A program made the position numbers and the translations under genes. Below the pieces are notes generated by a model. That model was given only the letters and a program-made list of their open reading frames with translations, was not told where the DNA came from and searched no databases. From contig JADGGK010000004.1 of NCBI GenBank assembly GCA_019689975.1, positions 1 to 64,000 of the forward strand: a stretch of DNA of 64,000 nt, written 5' to 3'. Origin of the DNA: Pseudolabrys sp. (GTDB taxonomy: Bacteria; Pseudomonadota; Alphaproteobacteria; Rhizobiales; Xanthobacteraceae). This document shows, one piece after another, positions 1-10,444 of this stretch; position 1 is the first letter of the stretch; the number at the start of each line of letters is the position of its first letter.

Positions 1-109
1 GGCGGCATGGGGCCTCGCCGCGTGCAACCGCCACGTCGGCACGCGGCAGCATCGGGCGCATTGGCGGCGCTCCGCCTGCCGCGGTTCGCATGCGCGCGCG
101 CGGGCGCGG
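1..109. other. Left edge, downstream of lptE; no gene assigned
   Basis: In many Rhizobiales holA (DNA polymerase III delta subunit) follows lptE on the same strand, so its 5' end would be expected here on the minus strand. I cannot recognise a HolA N-terminus in any reading frame. A GTG overlaps the lptE stop as GTGA, but the short translation that follows is Arg/Ala-rich and uninformative. The segment is too short to decide. Confidence 0.3.
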
Positions 110-640
110 TCACGAGCCCGCCACGAAATAGGACGCGAGGCGATTGCGGATATTGTCCGCGATCACCTTCGCGGCGCGGTTCTCGGCGTCGCGCTGGCCG
201 CGCGCGGCAGCGAAACGCTGCTCCTGGCCGGGAATGTTGTAGGACACGCGCGAGAAAGTTCTGCCGGTGATGACCGGCTTGCCGGTCTGCAGGTCGACCA
301 GCGTATAAACGGCGTCGATGCCGTAGTTCTGGATCTCGGGCCGCGCGCTGTTGATGTCGACGATGACCTGGAGCTGGGTCGGCGCGAGCTTGATGTCGAG
401 CCTATGGGTGGGAGGACCCGCGCTGTTGCCGCCGGTCAGGTCGAAGATCAACTGGTCGCGCACTTCGTTGGCCACGCGGGCGAGCCGGCTGCCGTTCGGG
501 GCATCGATTTGCGAGACCTGAACGCCGGCGAGCCGCGGGCCGAGCGCCGGCGTTCCCGTGGTCTGGCTGCCGTACATGGGTTGGAAGCAGCCGGCCAGGA
601 CCAGCCCCAGCAGGAAAATGATCCCAAAGCGTAACATCAT
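110..640 (-). CDS. lptE: LPS-assembly lipoprotein LptE
   Basis: LptE plugs the LptD barrel and helps place lipopolysaccharide in the outer leaflet of the outer membrane. The 176-residue product begins with a short hydrophobic signal and a lipobox (LVLAGC, Cys near residue 17), so it should be lipidated and exported. The rest matches alphaproteobacterial LptE (FQPMYG just after the Cys, and a SYNIPGQEQRFAAARGQRDAE stretch). The ORF track extends further upstream, but that N-terminus is Arg-rich and lacks a signal. I chose the first ATG of an ATGATG pair, which has GAGG seven bases upstream. It lies downstream of leuS on the same strand, the usual neighbour in this order. Confidence 0.88.
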   Translation of the reverse strand: MMLRFGIIFLLGLVLAGCFQPMYGSQTTGTPALGPRLAGVQVSQIDAPNGSRLARVANEVRDQLIFDLTGGNSAGPPTHRLDIKLAPTQLQVIVDINSARPEIQNYGIDAVYTLVDLQTGKPVITGRTFSRVSYNIPGQEQRFAAARGQRDAENRAAKVIADNIRNRLASYFVAGS

Positions 641-946
641 CGTGCGACCTCGTATGCGGAGGAACGAGGCAGGGCCGCCGACGGCCATCCCGACGCCTCG
701 ATACCCTGCGCCCGGCCCGCGCTCAACCGCCTTACGCGCGGCGGCGACAGGGGGCCGGGCTCCCCGGCCGGTAACGCGCAGTTCGGTCGAACGGAATCGC
801 CGCGCGCCTCCCGTCTTCCCGGCCTTCCGGACGCAAGAGCCCCCCGGCTTCGCGCCCGTGAGGTGCATGAGGTGCAGGCTTGCGGCTCCCCGTTGGCAAA
901 GGCAAGGACCGAGGCGAGGTCATGGATCACCAATCGCGATCCGGGC
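641..946. other. 306-nt spacer between leuS and lptE
   Basis: No convincing gene. A minus-strand ORF (933 to 637) would fill it and its TGA overlaps the lptE ATG as ATGA. Its 98-residue translation is Arg/Pro/Ser/Ala-rich without a recognisable fold, as expected of GC-rich non-coding sequence. The spacer may carry an independent lptE promoter, but I see no convincing -35/-10 pair. Confidence 0.4.
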
Positions 947-3604
<2,658 letters not shown>

Positions 3605-3626
3605 CGCCAGGTCTTTTACGAAGCCG

Positions 3627-3649
3627 GCGCCCCCCAGGGAAGGGGGCGC
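3627..3649. repeat. Inverted repeat in the leuS/yggS divergent region
   Basis: An 8-bp perfect inverted repeat, GCGCCCCC / GGGGGCGC, separated by 7 nt. It lies in the 96-nt region between the divergent leuS and yggS starts, within the leuS leader. It could be an operator or an RNA hairpin in the leuS 5' UTR. There is no poly-T run, so it is not an intrinsic terminator. In GC-rich DNA such a palindrome may also be chance. Confidence 0.4.
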
Positions 3650-3700
3650 GCCTTAACCGGACGGCTTGACGGCGCCGCCCGATTTGCCCGCATTAACGGC

Positions 3701-4393
3701 ATGACCCTGGGCTCCCCCGTCGACCCCGCCGAGCGCTTCGCGCAACTGCGCGCCGCCATCACGCGCGCTTGCCGCGACGCCAAGCGCGATCCGCGCGAGA
3801 TCACGCTGGTGGCGGTCTCGAAAACCTTCGGCGCCGACGCCATCACGCCGATCATCGCCGCGGGCCAGCGCGCGTTCGGCGAGAACCGGGTGCAGGAGGC
3901 CAGGGCGAAATGGCCGCCGCTGCTTGCGCAGTACCCGGGCCTCGAACTGCATCTCGTCGGGCCGCTGCAATCCAACAAGGCGCGGGAGGCGGTGGCGCTG
4001 TTCGACGCCATCCATTCGGTCGATCGTCCCAGCCTGTGCGAGGCCTTGGCGAAGGAAATCGCGCGGCAGAAACGCACCCCCCTTCTCTTCGTCGAGGTCA
4101 ATACCGGCGCGGAACCTCAGAAGGCCGGCGTCCTCCCGCACGAGGCCGACGCGTTTCTGGCCGCCTGCCGCGAGCGATATGGGCTCACGATCTCCGGCCT
4201 CATGTGCCTTCCTCCCGTGAACGAGGCTCCCGGCCCGCATTTTGCCCTCACGGCCCAGATCGCCAAGCGCAACGGCCTCAAGCTCCTGTCGATGGGCATG
4301 AGCGCGGATTTTGCCGCCGCGATCCAGCTCGGTGCCACGCATCTGCGCATCGGCACCGCGATTTTCGGCGAGAGGACGAAAGGAACTACCTGA
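3701..4393 (+). CDS. YggS/PROSC-family pyridoxal phosphate homeostasis protein
   Basis: A 230-residue single-domain PLP-binding protein of the YggS/YBL036C/PLPBP family. It binds PLP without known catalysis and buffers vitamin B6 and amino-acid pools. Visible family motifs are LVAVSKT (PLP lysine), FGENRVQE, LVGPLQSNK, SMGMSAD and the phosphate-binding RIGTAIFG near the C-terminus. The ORF track runs further upstream, but the family N-terminus (ERFAQLRAAITRACRDA) begins shortly after the ATG chosen here. Its last 8 nt overlap the convergent HerA-like gene. Confidence 0.93.
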   Translation: MTLGSPVDPAERFAQLRAAITRACRDAKRDPREITLVAVSKTFGADAITPIIAAGQRAFGENRVQEARAKWPPLLAQYPGLELHLVGPLQSNKAREAVALFDAIHSVDRPSLCEALAKEIARQKRTPLLFVEVNTGAEPQKAGVLPHEADAFLAACRERYGLTISGLMCLPPVNEAPGPHFALTAQIAKRNGLKLLSMGMSADFAAAIQLGATHLRIGTAIFGERTKGTT

Positions 4394-6206
4394 AACGCGG
4401 CGGGACGCCGGTGGGCTGCGCCGGCGCGGCGAGGGAACCGACATCCAGCGGTTTCTTCAACAGGCCGGACCGAAGACCGTCCCCGCGCGGCATGGGCGCA
4501 GGCTGTGGCGCGGCCGGTTGCAGCGGCGAGGAGTCGAAGACGCCGTAGTCGCTCTCCTCGAGGTGATGGCTCATGGTGGCATGGCGCCAGCGGTCGACGA
4601 CCGAGGCGATAAGATCCTGACCGAGCGTGTCGACGTCGGCATTCATGTTGCCCGCCGCCTCGCTGCGCGGGCGGCGTTCGGGCGCGAGTTCCTTGAACCG
4701 CAAGCGCGTGGGCAGTGCCACGCCGGCACCGAACGCGAAGACCTCGCGCGTGCCGAGTGAGGGAACGAACGACAACAGACCGGCTGCCGCGTCCGATACC
4801 GCGGAGCGGATCAAATCCTGGTCACGGTCGTTCGCGAGCCGCATGACGAAGAGCGTCGAGCATTGGGAGATGATGGTGGCGTCGATCTCCGCCGGGCGTT
4901 GGGTCACGAGGCCGAGGAACACGCCGTATTTGCGACCCTCCTTGGCGATGCGCGACAGCGCGCGCCGCGTCGGGCCGAAGCCGATCTTCTTGTCCGCGGG
5001 GGCATAACGATGCGCCTCCTCGCAGACGAACAGCAGCGGGGCGGCGCCTTCGCTCCACAGGCCGAAGTCGAAGGCCATGCGGGAGAGCACGGAGACCACC
5101 GCATCGATCACCTCGGCGGGAAACCCGGCGAGCTGCATGATGGTCATCGGCTTGCCTTGCGGCGGAATGCGGAACAACTGGCCGAGAGTCTCCGCCATCG
5201 TATCGCCGCCGAGATTGGCGTTCTCGAACATGAAGGCGTAGCGCGGATGATTGCGGACGGTTCTGATGCGTCCGATCAACCGGTGATAAACCGCGTGCGT
5301 CGCGCGATTCTCCAGTTTGCCCATACGCTCGTCGAGCAATCCGATCAAATCCTCGATGCGATAGGGCACCGGCGTGTCGGCGGTAAAACCGGCGTCGCGC
5401 GGGTCGCGGCGCTTGGCGGCAACGCCCGGCTTGTATTGCAGATAGACCGATTTCGCGAGCGGAATGACCTCGGCCAGGATCTCGACTTCCTCCTGGATGC
5501 CGGGGCGCCCGCCGAAGAAAACATCGACCGTTTCTTCGAAATTGAACAGCCAGAAAGGCAGCCTCAGATTACGGGGCGTAAGGACCTGCGCCCTGTCGCC
5601 GAAGCAGCGGGCATATTCGTTGTGGGGGTCGATCAGGAACACGCGCAGGTTTGGCCGGGTATCCAGTATTTGCTGCAGGATGATCGCGACGCCGCTCGAT
5701 TTGCCGACGCCGGTGGTGCCGAGCAAGGCGAAATGGCGGCTCACCAGCGCGTCGATGTCAATGTGCACGCCGATCGCGGCATTCTGCTGCAGATTGCCGA
5801 TATGGCCATGATCGGCGTCGGCGCCGCCATAAATCAATCTCAGCTCGCGCTCGCCGAGCAGGACCGCACTGCCGCCGATAGTGGGATATTCGCTGACGCC
5901 GCGCTCGAATCGTGCCTTGTCGCCGGCGGTCGATATTTCCCCGATGAGGTCGAGCCGCGCCATCTTGCGCGGCGTGGCCGCGGTGCCGACTGGCATTCGC
6001 TCGTTGATTTCGCTGATCAGACCGATGATCAGCGAGTTGCGCGCCGTCAATCCCATGAACTTGCCGACGGTCGCCGTCTCGTCGACGCCCCGGTTCAGCA
6101 GTTCCACGGTCGCCTGCGCCCCGCCGACCTCCGCCACGCGGCCGATCGCGTTCGACGAGCCGCTCGGCGGCGCGACGTGGGGTACGGCTGCGGGCTGGCT
6201 GTCCAT
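4386..6206 (-). CDS. HerA-like (DUF87) P-loop ATPase
   Basis: A 606-residue member of the HerA/FtsK superfamily DUF87 branch, whose archaeal relatives translocate DNA with NurA. It has an N-terminal HAS-barrel-like region (AIGRVAEVGGAQATVELL) and a Walker A motif, GTTGVGKSS, near residue 165. Walker B (LLFVCEEAHRY) lies near residue 395, followed by an arginine-finger-like VTQRPAEID region. The bacterial cellular role is not established. No NurA-like nuclease is adjacent, so it may act alone or with a distant partner. The start at 6206 (MDSQPA) was preferred over the longer ORF because AGAAGG sits at good spacing and the upstream residues look non-coding. Confidence 0.85.
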   Translation of the reverse strand: MDSQPAAVPHVAPPSGSSNAIGRVAEVGGAQATVELLNRGVDETATVGKFMGLTARNSLIIGLISEINERMPVGTAATPRKMARLDLIGEISTAGDKARFERGVSEYPTIGGSAVLLGERELRLIYGGADADHGHIGNLQQNAAIGVHIDIDALVSRHFALLGTTGVGKSSGVAIILQQILDTRPNLRVFLIDPHNEYARCFGDRAQVLTPRNLRLPFWLFNFEETVDVFFGGRPGIQEEVEILAEVIPLAKSVYLQYKPGVAAKRRDPRDAGFTADTPVPYRIEDLIGLLDERMGKLENRATHAVYHRLIGRIRTVRNHPRYAFMFENANLGGDTMAETLGQLFRIPPQGKPMTIMQLAGFPAEVIDAVVSVLSRMAFDFGLWSEGAAPLLFVCEEAHRYAPADKKIGFGPTRRALSRIAKEGRKYGVFLGLVTQRPAEIDATIISQCSTLFVMRLANDRDQDLIRSAVSDAAAGLLSFVPSLGTREVFAFGAGVALPTRLRFKELAPERRPRSEAAGNMNADVDTLGQDLIASVVDRWRHATMSHHLEESDYGVFDSSPLQPAAPQPAPMPRGDGLRSGLLKKPLDVGSLAAPAQPTGVPPRFR

Positions 6207-6371
6207 GACGAACCTTCTGCGAGCGGCGTTCAAATCCCGCCTGGGCCGGGGGCTTTCACCGCGCCTCGGCGTTACCACAGCGGACCCCAATTTCCATTAA
6301 CGGCCGGAAGGCTCGCGACCGCAGCCTTGCTCAATGATTAATCGATGGTTGGCAATTCGCCGTGTTAACGG

Positions 6372-6902
6372 TCAGGAAACCACGATGATGCTGCGCGGTT
6401 TGAGCCGCGCAAGCAGGCGTCTGAGCGTCTTTAACTCGAGCGCGATGCAGCCGGCGGTCGGGGCCAATCCGGCGCGCGCCGCATGAATGAAGATCGCGCT
6501 GCCGCGGCCGGCAATGCGCGGCCGCGTATTGTGATCGAGCTCCAGAACGAAGTCGTAAAGCCGATCGCTGCGCAGCAGACGATCGGCGCCGCTTGCCGGC
6601 GGGATCTTGATCGGCCGGTTATAGCGGCGGTCGGCGGGATCCTCGCACCAGGCGTCGTCACAAGCGATACGTCGCACCGGCAACAAGGTGGCGGGCCGCG
6701 GATGCCGGTCGGCGCGCCACCATAATCGCACGATGCGGAAGATGCCGCGCGGGGTGGCGCCGTCACCTTCGCGTTTGTTGGCTTTGACGCCCGCGCGACC
6801 CAGCGCCACGGGCACCGCCAAGCCGCCGGCGCAAAGCCAGCCCTGCGTGCGTCGGCCCGGACGTACCCGCACGGAAAGCCGGGACAAGGCGCGTTGCGGC
6901 AT
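6372..6902 (-). CDS. L,D-transpeptidase (YkuD fold), leaderless form
   Basis: A 176-residue YkuD-domain protein. The catalytic pattern is visible: His140 in FIHAARAG, then PTAGCIAL with Cys152. L,D-transpeptidases make 3-3 cross-links in peptidoglycan or attach proteins to it, in the periplasm. This product has no obvious signal peptide; it starts MPQRALSRLSVRVRPGR and resembles the COG3786 group. It is divergent from the response-regulator gene, so the 144 nt between them presumably hold both promoters. Confidence 0.82.
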   Translation of the reverse strand: MPQRALSRLSVRVRPGRRTQGWLCAGGLAVPVALGRAGVKANKREGDGATPRGIFRIVRLWWRADRHPRPATLLPVRRIACDDAWCEDPADRRYNRPIKIPPASGADRLLRSDRLYDFVLELDHNTRPRIAGRGSAIFIHAARAGLAPTAGCIALELKTLRRLLARLKPRSIIVVS

Positions 6903-7046
6903 CGTCGGCGGATCCCCTTCGCGAGGCGTGGATTTGGCATTAAATATCAGTTCCCGCTTGCCCTTGCAGCGCCGGATGCTCTATTGCGCGACCACCGGCG
7001 GCCCCGGCTGTTGTTTTGCAGGTGCAAAAAAGAGGTTGACGAACCA

Positions 7047-7733
7047 ATGGCCAGCAAGCGGACCATCCTTATCGTCGACGACGACGCGGAATTGCGCGAG
7101 GCCTTGGTCGAGCAATTGGCGCTGCACGAGGAATTCGATGCCCTTGCCGTCGATACCGGCACCAAGGGCGTGCAGGCGGTCAAGAACAGCACCGTCGACT
7201 TGGTCATCATGGATGTCGGACTACCCGATGTCGATGGCCGCGAGGCGGTACGCATCATGCGCAAGAACGGATTCAAGGCGCCGATCATCATGCTGACCGC
7301 CCATGACACCGATTCGGACACCATCCTCGGCCTCGAGGCCGGCGCCAACGATTACGTCGTCAAGCCGTTCCGCTTTGCGGTCCTGCTCGCCCGAATCCGC
7401 GCCCAGCTGCGTCAGCACGAAGCGAGCGAGGACGCTGTCTTCACCATTGGACCCTATATTTTCCGCCCGTCATCCAAGCTTCTTCTCACGCCCAAGGGCG
7501 GGAAAGTCCGATTGACCGAAAAGGAGACGGCAATTCTGCGCTATCTCTATCGCGCGGGACAAAAACCCGTATCGCGCGAAACCCTGCTGCAGGAAGTATG
7601 GGGCTACAATTCCGGCGTCACCACGCATACGCTGGAGACGCACATTTATCGTTTGCGACAGAAAGTGGAGAAGGACGCAGCAACCCCGGCAATCCTTGTG
7701 ACGGAGGCCGGCGGCTACAAGCTGGTACCGTGA
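7047..7733 (+). CDS. OmpR/PhoB-type two-component response regulator
   Basis: A 228-residue regulator with an N-terminal receiver domain and a C-terminal winged helix. The acidic pair is Asp11/Asp12, the phospho-acceptor Asp56 (VIMDVGLPD), the switch Thr84 and the conserved Lys106 (VVKPF). The DNA-binding domain (about 130-228) carries LTEKETAILRYLYRAGQKPVSRETLLQEVWG and the THTLETHIYRLRQKVE recognition helix. ATG 7047 has AGAGGT ten bases upstream. No histidine kinase is adjacent. The envelope/division neighbourhood and the HEEFDAL sequence resemble CenR-type envelope regulators of alphaproteobacteria, but that identity is an inference. Confidence 0.92.
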   Translation: MASKRTILIVDDDAELREALVEQLALHEEFDALAVDTGTKGVQAVKNSTVDLVIMDVGLPDVDGREAVRIMRKNGFKAPIIMLTAHDTDSDTILGLEAGANDYVVKPFRFAVLLARIRAQLRQHEASEDAVFTIGPYIFRPSSKLLLTPKGGKVRLTEKETAILRYLYRAGQKPVSRETLLQEVWGYNSGVTTHTLETHIYRLRQKVEKDAATPAILVTEAGGYKLVP

Positions 7734-7859
7734 TGAGCCGATTTTCCTTGCACGCGGGGCGCGCCTGCCGATGTGCGACATCCTCCTTTTCCGCGCCATG
7801 CGGTCGCCCCGAGCCGGCGTTGGCGCCTGCCGGGCGTCGCCTGATGACAGGTATCGACA

Positions 7860-8318
7860 ATGTCGCTTGAAGACGACGTCGCGTTTCTTCAGCAGATCCC
7901 AACGCTGTCAGTGCTGGGCAGGCAGGCCTTGCGCGTGCTGGCCATCGGGGCGGAACTGCGGCGTCTGCCGAGCGGCGCGGTGCTGTTCTATGCCGGCGAG
8001 CTCGCCGACGGGGCCTATGTGGTGCGGGACGGCACGTTGCTGGTCGAGCCGGGAGGAGGTGCCACGGGACGGGATTGGACCGTTGGGCCCGGCGCGATGG
8101 TGGGCGAGCTCGCATTGATCACCGAGACGCTTTCGCCGGTCACCGCAATCGCGCGCGAGCCGACGACGGTGATCCGCATCTCGCGCAATCTGTTCCGCAA
8201 GACCCTCGAAGGATATCCGGCGGCGGCCTTGCGCCTGCGCGACATGATGGCCAAGCGCGCGGAAGCATGGGCGGAGGATCTCGCGGCGATAAGACGGCAA
8301 CTGGCCGCGTCGCTGTGA
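7860..8318 (+). CDS. Stand-alone cyclic nucleotide-binding domain protein
   Basis: A 152-residue Crp/Fnr-like sensor with only the cNMP-binding beta-barrel. Visible elements are LRRLPSGAVLFYAGELADGAYVVRDG and the phosphate-cassette region (VGELALITETLSPVTAIA). The helix that follows ends at residue 152, so the DNA-binding helix-turn-helix of Crp is absent. It cannot be a classical transcription factor; it may be a small ligand-binding adaptor. It lies 126 nt after the response-regulator gene on the same strand and could be co-transcribed. Confidence 0.82.
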   Translation: MSLEDDVAFLQQIPTLSVLGRQALRVLAIGAELRRLPSGAVLFYAGELADGAYVVRDGTLLVEPGGGATGRDWTVGPGAMVGELALITETLSPVTAIAREPTTVIRISRNLFRKTLEGYPAAALRLRDMMAKRAEAWAEDLAAIRRQLAASL

Positions 8319-8381
8319 CGCCGCGCCCGGCCCATCTCGCGCCAAATCGCCGCGTGACAGCGGATTGCGACGACACCGATC

Positions 8382-8464
8382 CGTCATGAAAAGCGCAGGA
8401 AAGCAATCCGGCTTGACCATCTGACCCCGGATTCGTCGTCCCTTCGGGCCTCCTCGCAATGACG
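8382..8464. repeat. Dispersed palindromic repeat, copy A1
   Basis: An 83-bp element that starts CGTCAT, contains AAGCAATCCGG, and ends TCGCAATGACG. It aligns end to end with the 91-bp copy at 34241-34331 and carries an internal AATCCGG / CCGGATT inverted pair. It is intergenic, just downstream of the cyclic-nucleotide sensor gene. It resembles the short palindromic repeats scattered through Bradyrhizobium-type genomes. Confidence 0.7.
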
Positions 8465-8511
8465 GCGGCGGGTCAAATAAATCCGATTCCGCGAACCCGG
8501 GCAAAACGAGG

Positions 8512-8597
8512 GCGAAACAATCCAGAATTGAACACACCGACGCCTCGATTGCGGCGTCGTCCCGCACGGCGACCGTTCGATCCGATTGCAAGCTGCG
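8512..8597. repeat. Dispersed palindromic repeat, copy A2 (partial)
   Basis: A second module begins GCGAAACAATCCAGAATTG and includes CGCCTCGATTGCGGCGTCG. It ends with a GATCCGATTGCAAGCTG tail that runs up to the xth stop codon. It matches the inner part and tail of the copy at 34254-34362. Together with A1 it makes a tandem, partly degraded pair between the cNMP gene and xth. Confidence 0.6.
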
Positions 8598-9413
8598 CTA
8601 AACTTCGAACCGAGCCGTCACCGGCACGTGGTCCGACGGGCGTTCGGCACCACGATAATTCTTGGCAATCGCGATTGAGGAAACGGCGCCGGCGATCGCA
8701 TCCGAAGTCCAGACATGATCGAGCCTGCGCCCTCGGTCGGCCGCACGCCAGTCGCGCGCGCGATAACTCCACCACGTATAGAGCTTTTCCGGCTCCGGCA
8801 CGAGCACGCGCATGGAATCGATCCAACCTCCCGCGACGCGCGCCGCGGTGAGTTTCTCGCATTCGATCGGCGTGTGCGAAACAACATTCAGCATCTGCTT
8901 GTGGCTCCATACGTCGTGCTCGAGCGGCGCGACGTTGAGATCGCCGACCAAGATCGCGCGCTCGTTGCGCGCCGGATGCAGATGTCGAGCGCGACTCATC
9001 TCATCGAGGAAAGCGAGCTTGTGCTCGAATTTCGGATTGACGGCGGGGTCCGGCTCGTCGCCGCCCGCCGGCACGTAAAGATTATGCAGCGTGATTGGGT
9101 CTTTCAGGCCTGCGCGTTCGCCCAGGATCACGGCCACATGACGGCAGTCCGTCTTGCCACAGAAACTCTGCACGTCGATGCCGTCGAAAGGCAGGCGCGA
9201 AAGCACGGCCACGCCGTGATATCCTTTTTGGCCGTTGAGCGCGGCATGCTCATAGCCGAGTTGCCTGAAGCGCCTGAGGGGAAACGCGTCATCAGGACAC
9301 TTGGTCTCCTGCAGACATAAAACGTCCGGTCGCGCGCTTTTGAGGAATTTCGCGACCAGATCGATACGCAGGCGGACGGAATTGATATTCCAGGTGGTGA
9401 CGGTCAGTGCCAT
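8598..9413 (-). CDS. xth: Exodeoxyribonuclease III
   Basis: A 271-residue apurinic/apyrimidinic endonuclease and 3'-5' exonuclease of the EEP (Exo III/APE1) fold, acting in base-excision repair. Motifs are TWNINSVRLR at the N-terminus, LCLQETKCPD (metal-binding Glu), GDLNVAP (catalytic Asp/Asn), and RLDHVW and SDHVPVTA (catalytic His) near the C-terminus. ATG 9413 gives the canonical MALTVTTWNINS start. An in-frame ATG six codons upstream is possible. It lies downstream of lolA on the same strand. Confidence 0.96.
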   Translation of the reverse strand: MALTVTTWNINSVRLRIDLVAKFLKSARPDVLCLQETKCPDDAFPLRRFRQLGYEHAALNGQKGYHGVAVLSRLPFDGIDVQSFCGKTDCRHVAVILGERAGLKDPITLHNLYVPAGGDEPDPAVNPKFEHKLAFLDEMSRARHLHPARNERAILVGDLNVAPLEHDVWSHKQMLNVVSHTPIECEKLTAARVAGGWIDSMRVLVPEPEKLYTWWSYRARDWRAADRGRRLDHVWTSDAIAGAVSSIAIAKNYRGAERPSDHVPVTARFEV

Positions 9414-9515
9414 GACCGGAAACATAAGCAATGGTCACACCGGGTCAAAGCGGGGCGCCCAATGTCCACAGGCGTCCCGCGGCTCGCCGCCCGAGCGGCC
9501 GCCGGACCGCGAACC

Positions 9516-10334
9516 TCAATTGTGGTAATTCGTATAATCGATTTTGAACAGACCTGGGTCCGGACGCTTGCTCGTATCGAGATCGTAGACGGCAACCGTC
9601 GTATCGTAACCCTGCGGATCGGTCACGGTCCATTGTTTGAGCTGCATGTCCTTGGCGCTGAACATGATCATCAGCCGGCTGGTGCCGACGATCGTATTCT
9701 TCTCCTCCAGCACGACGGTCACGTAGACGTCGTCGGCGTCAACCGCAATCAGCTTGGTATCCTTTTCGAGATTGACATTATTGGCGAGCAGAAACCGCAG
9801 CGGTGTTTCCGAAAGAGGGTAGATGTCCTGTTGCGCCAAGCGCTGGTCGCGTACCGCCACGGCTGATCCGTCGGCGATGACCGCGATTGGGCTCGGCGGA
9901 TCGTACTCGAACCGGACCCGACCGGGCTTGGCGATGAAGAACTCGCCGGTGCTGCGTCGACCGTCGGGACCGATTTGCACGAACTTGCCGCTCAGCACTT
10001 GGATCTTCGACAGATAGTCGTTCACCCGCGCAACGATGGCGCGCTGTTTGTCGTCGAGGGTGTTGGCATTGGCCGGCTTGCCGAGCAGCGCCGCGAAGGG
10101 ATTGTTGATCGGCGCGGGCGCGGACTGGGCCATGCGCGCCGGAGCAGACGAGTCCACGCGCAACGTGCCGGGGACCGGGGGATGCGAGGCATCATCCGTC
10201 TGGGTGCTCGCCACGGGCGCGCCCGCTGCGGATAGGATAAAGCCCGGCATGATCGGCGTGCCGCCGAACCAGGCCACGGCCGCCAATGCCCAACATGCCC
10301 CCGCGCTCTTCCGCTTCGCCGTCACGATGTCCAC
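9516..10334 (-). CDS. lolA: Outer-membrane lipoprotein carrier LolA
   Basis: A periplasmic chaperone that carries lipoproteins from LolCDE to the outer membrane. The 272-residue product has a hydrophobic N-terminal signal, then about 60 low-complexity residues (Ala/Pro/Ser-rich). The LolA fold follows: VNDYLSKIQVLSGKFVQIGPDGRRSTGEFFIAKPGRVRFEYDPP. The C-terminal WTVTDPQGYDTTVAVYDLD also fits. It is longer than enterobacterial LolA because of the linker. It sits 110 nt after ftsK on the same strand. Confidence 0.92.
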   Translation of the reverse strand: MDIVTAKRKSAGACWALAAVAWFGGTPIMPGFILSAAGAPVASTQTDDASHPPVPGTLRVDSSAPARMAQSAPAPINNPFAALLGKPANANTLDDKQRAIVARVNDYLSKIQVLSGKFVQIGPDGRRSTGEFFIAKPGRVRFEYDPPSPIAVIADGSAVAVRDQRLAQQDIYPLSETPLRFLLANNVNLEKDTKLIAVDADDVYVTVVLEEKNTIVGTSRLMIMFSAKDMQLKQWTVTDPQGYDTTVAVYDLDTSKRPDPGLFKIDYTNYHN

Positions 10335-10444
10335 CCTTCGGGCCCCGCGCCTTGGTTAACCGCGGGATATGGCTATTTCGCGACCCCGCGTGGCGGGCCG
10401 TCGCTTGGTCGCGCGGTCGGGCTTATCCGCACCGTCGGCGATTC

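Noticed and set aside
8459-8851. 130-codon plus-strand ORF overlapping the xth 3' end
   Set aside because: Its N-terminal part is the translated palindromic repeat, which gives a similar peptide (NPELN-PT-RL-RR) at 34.2 kb; this shows repeat homology, not a protein family.
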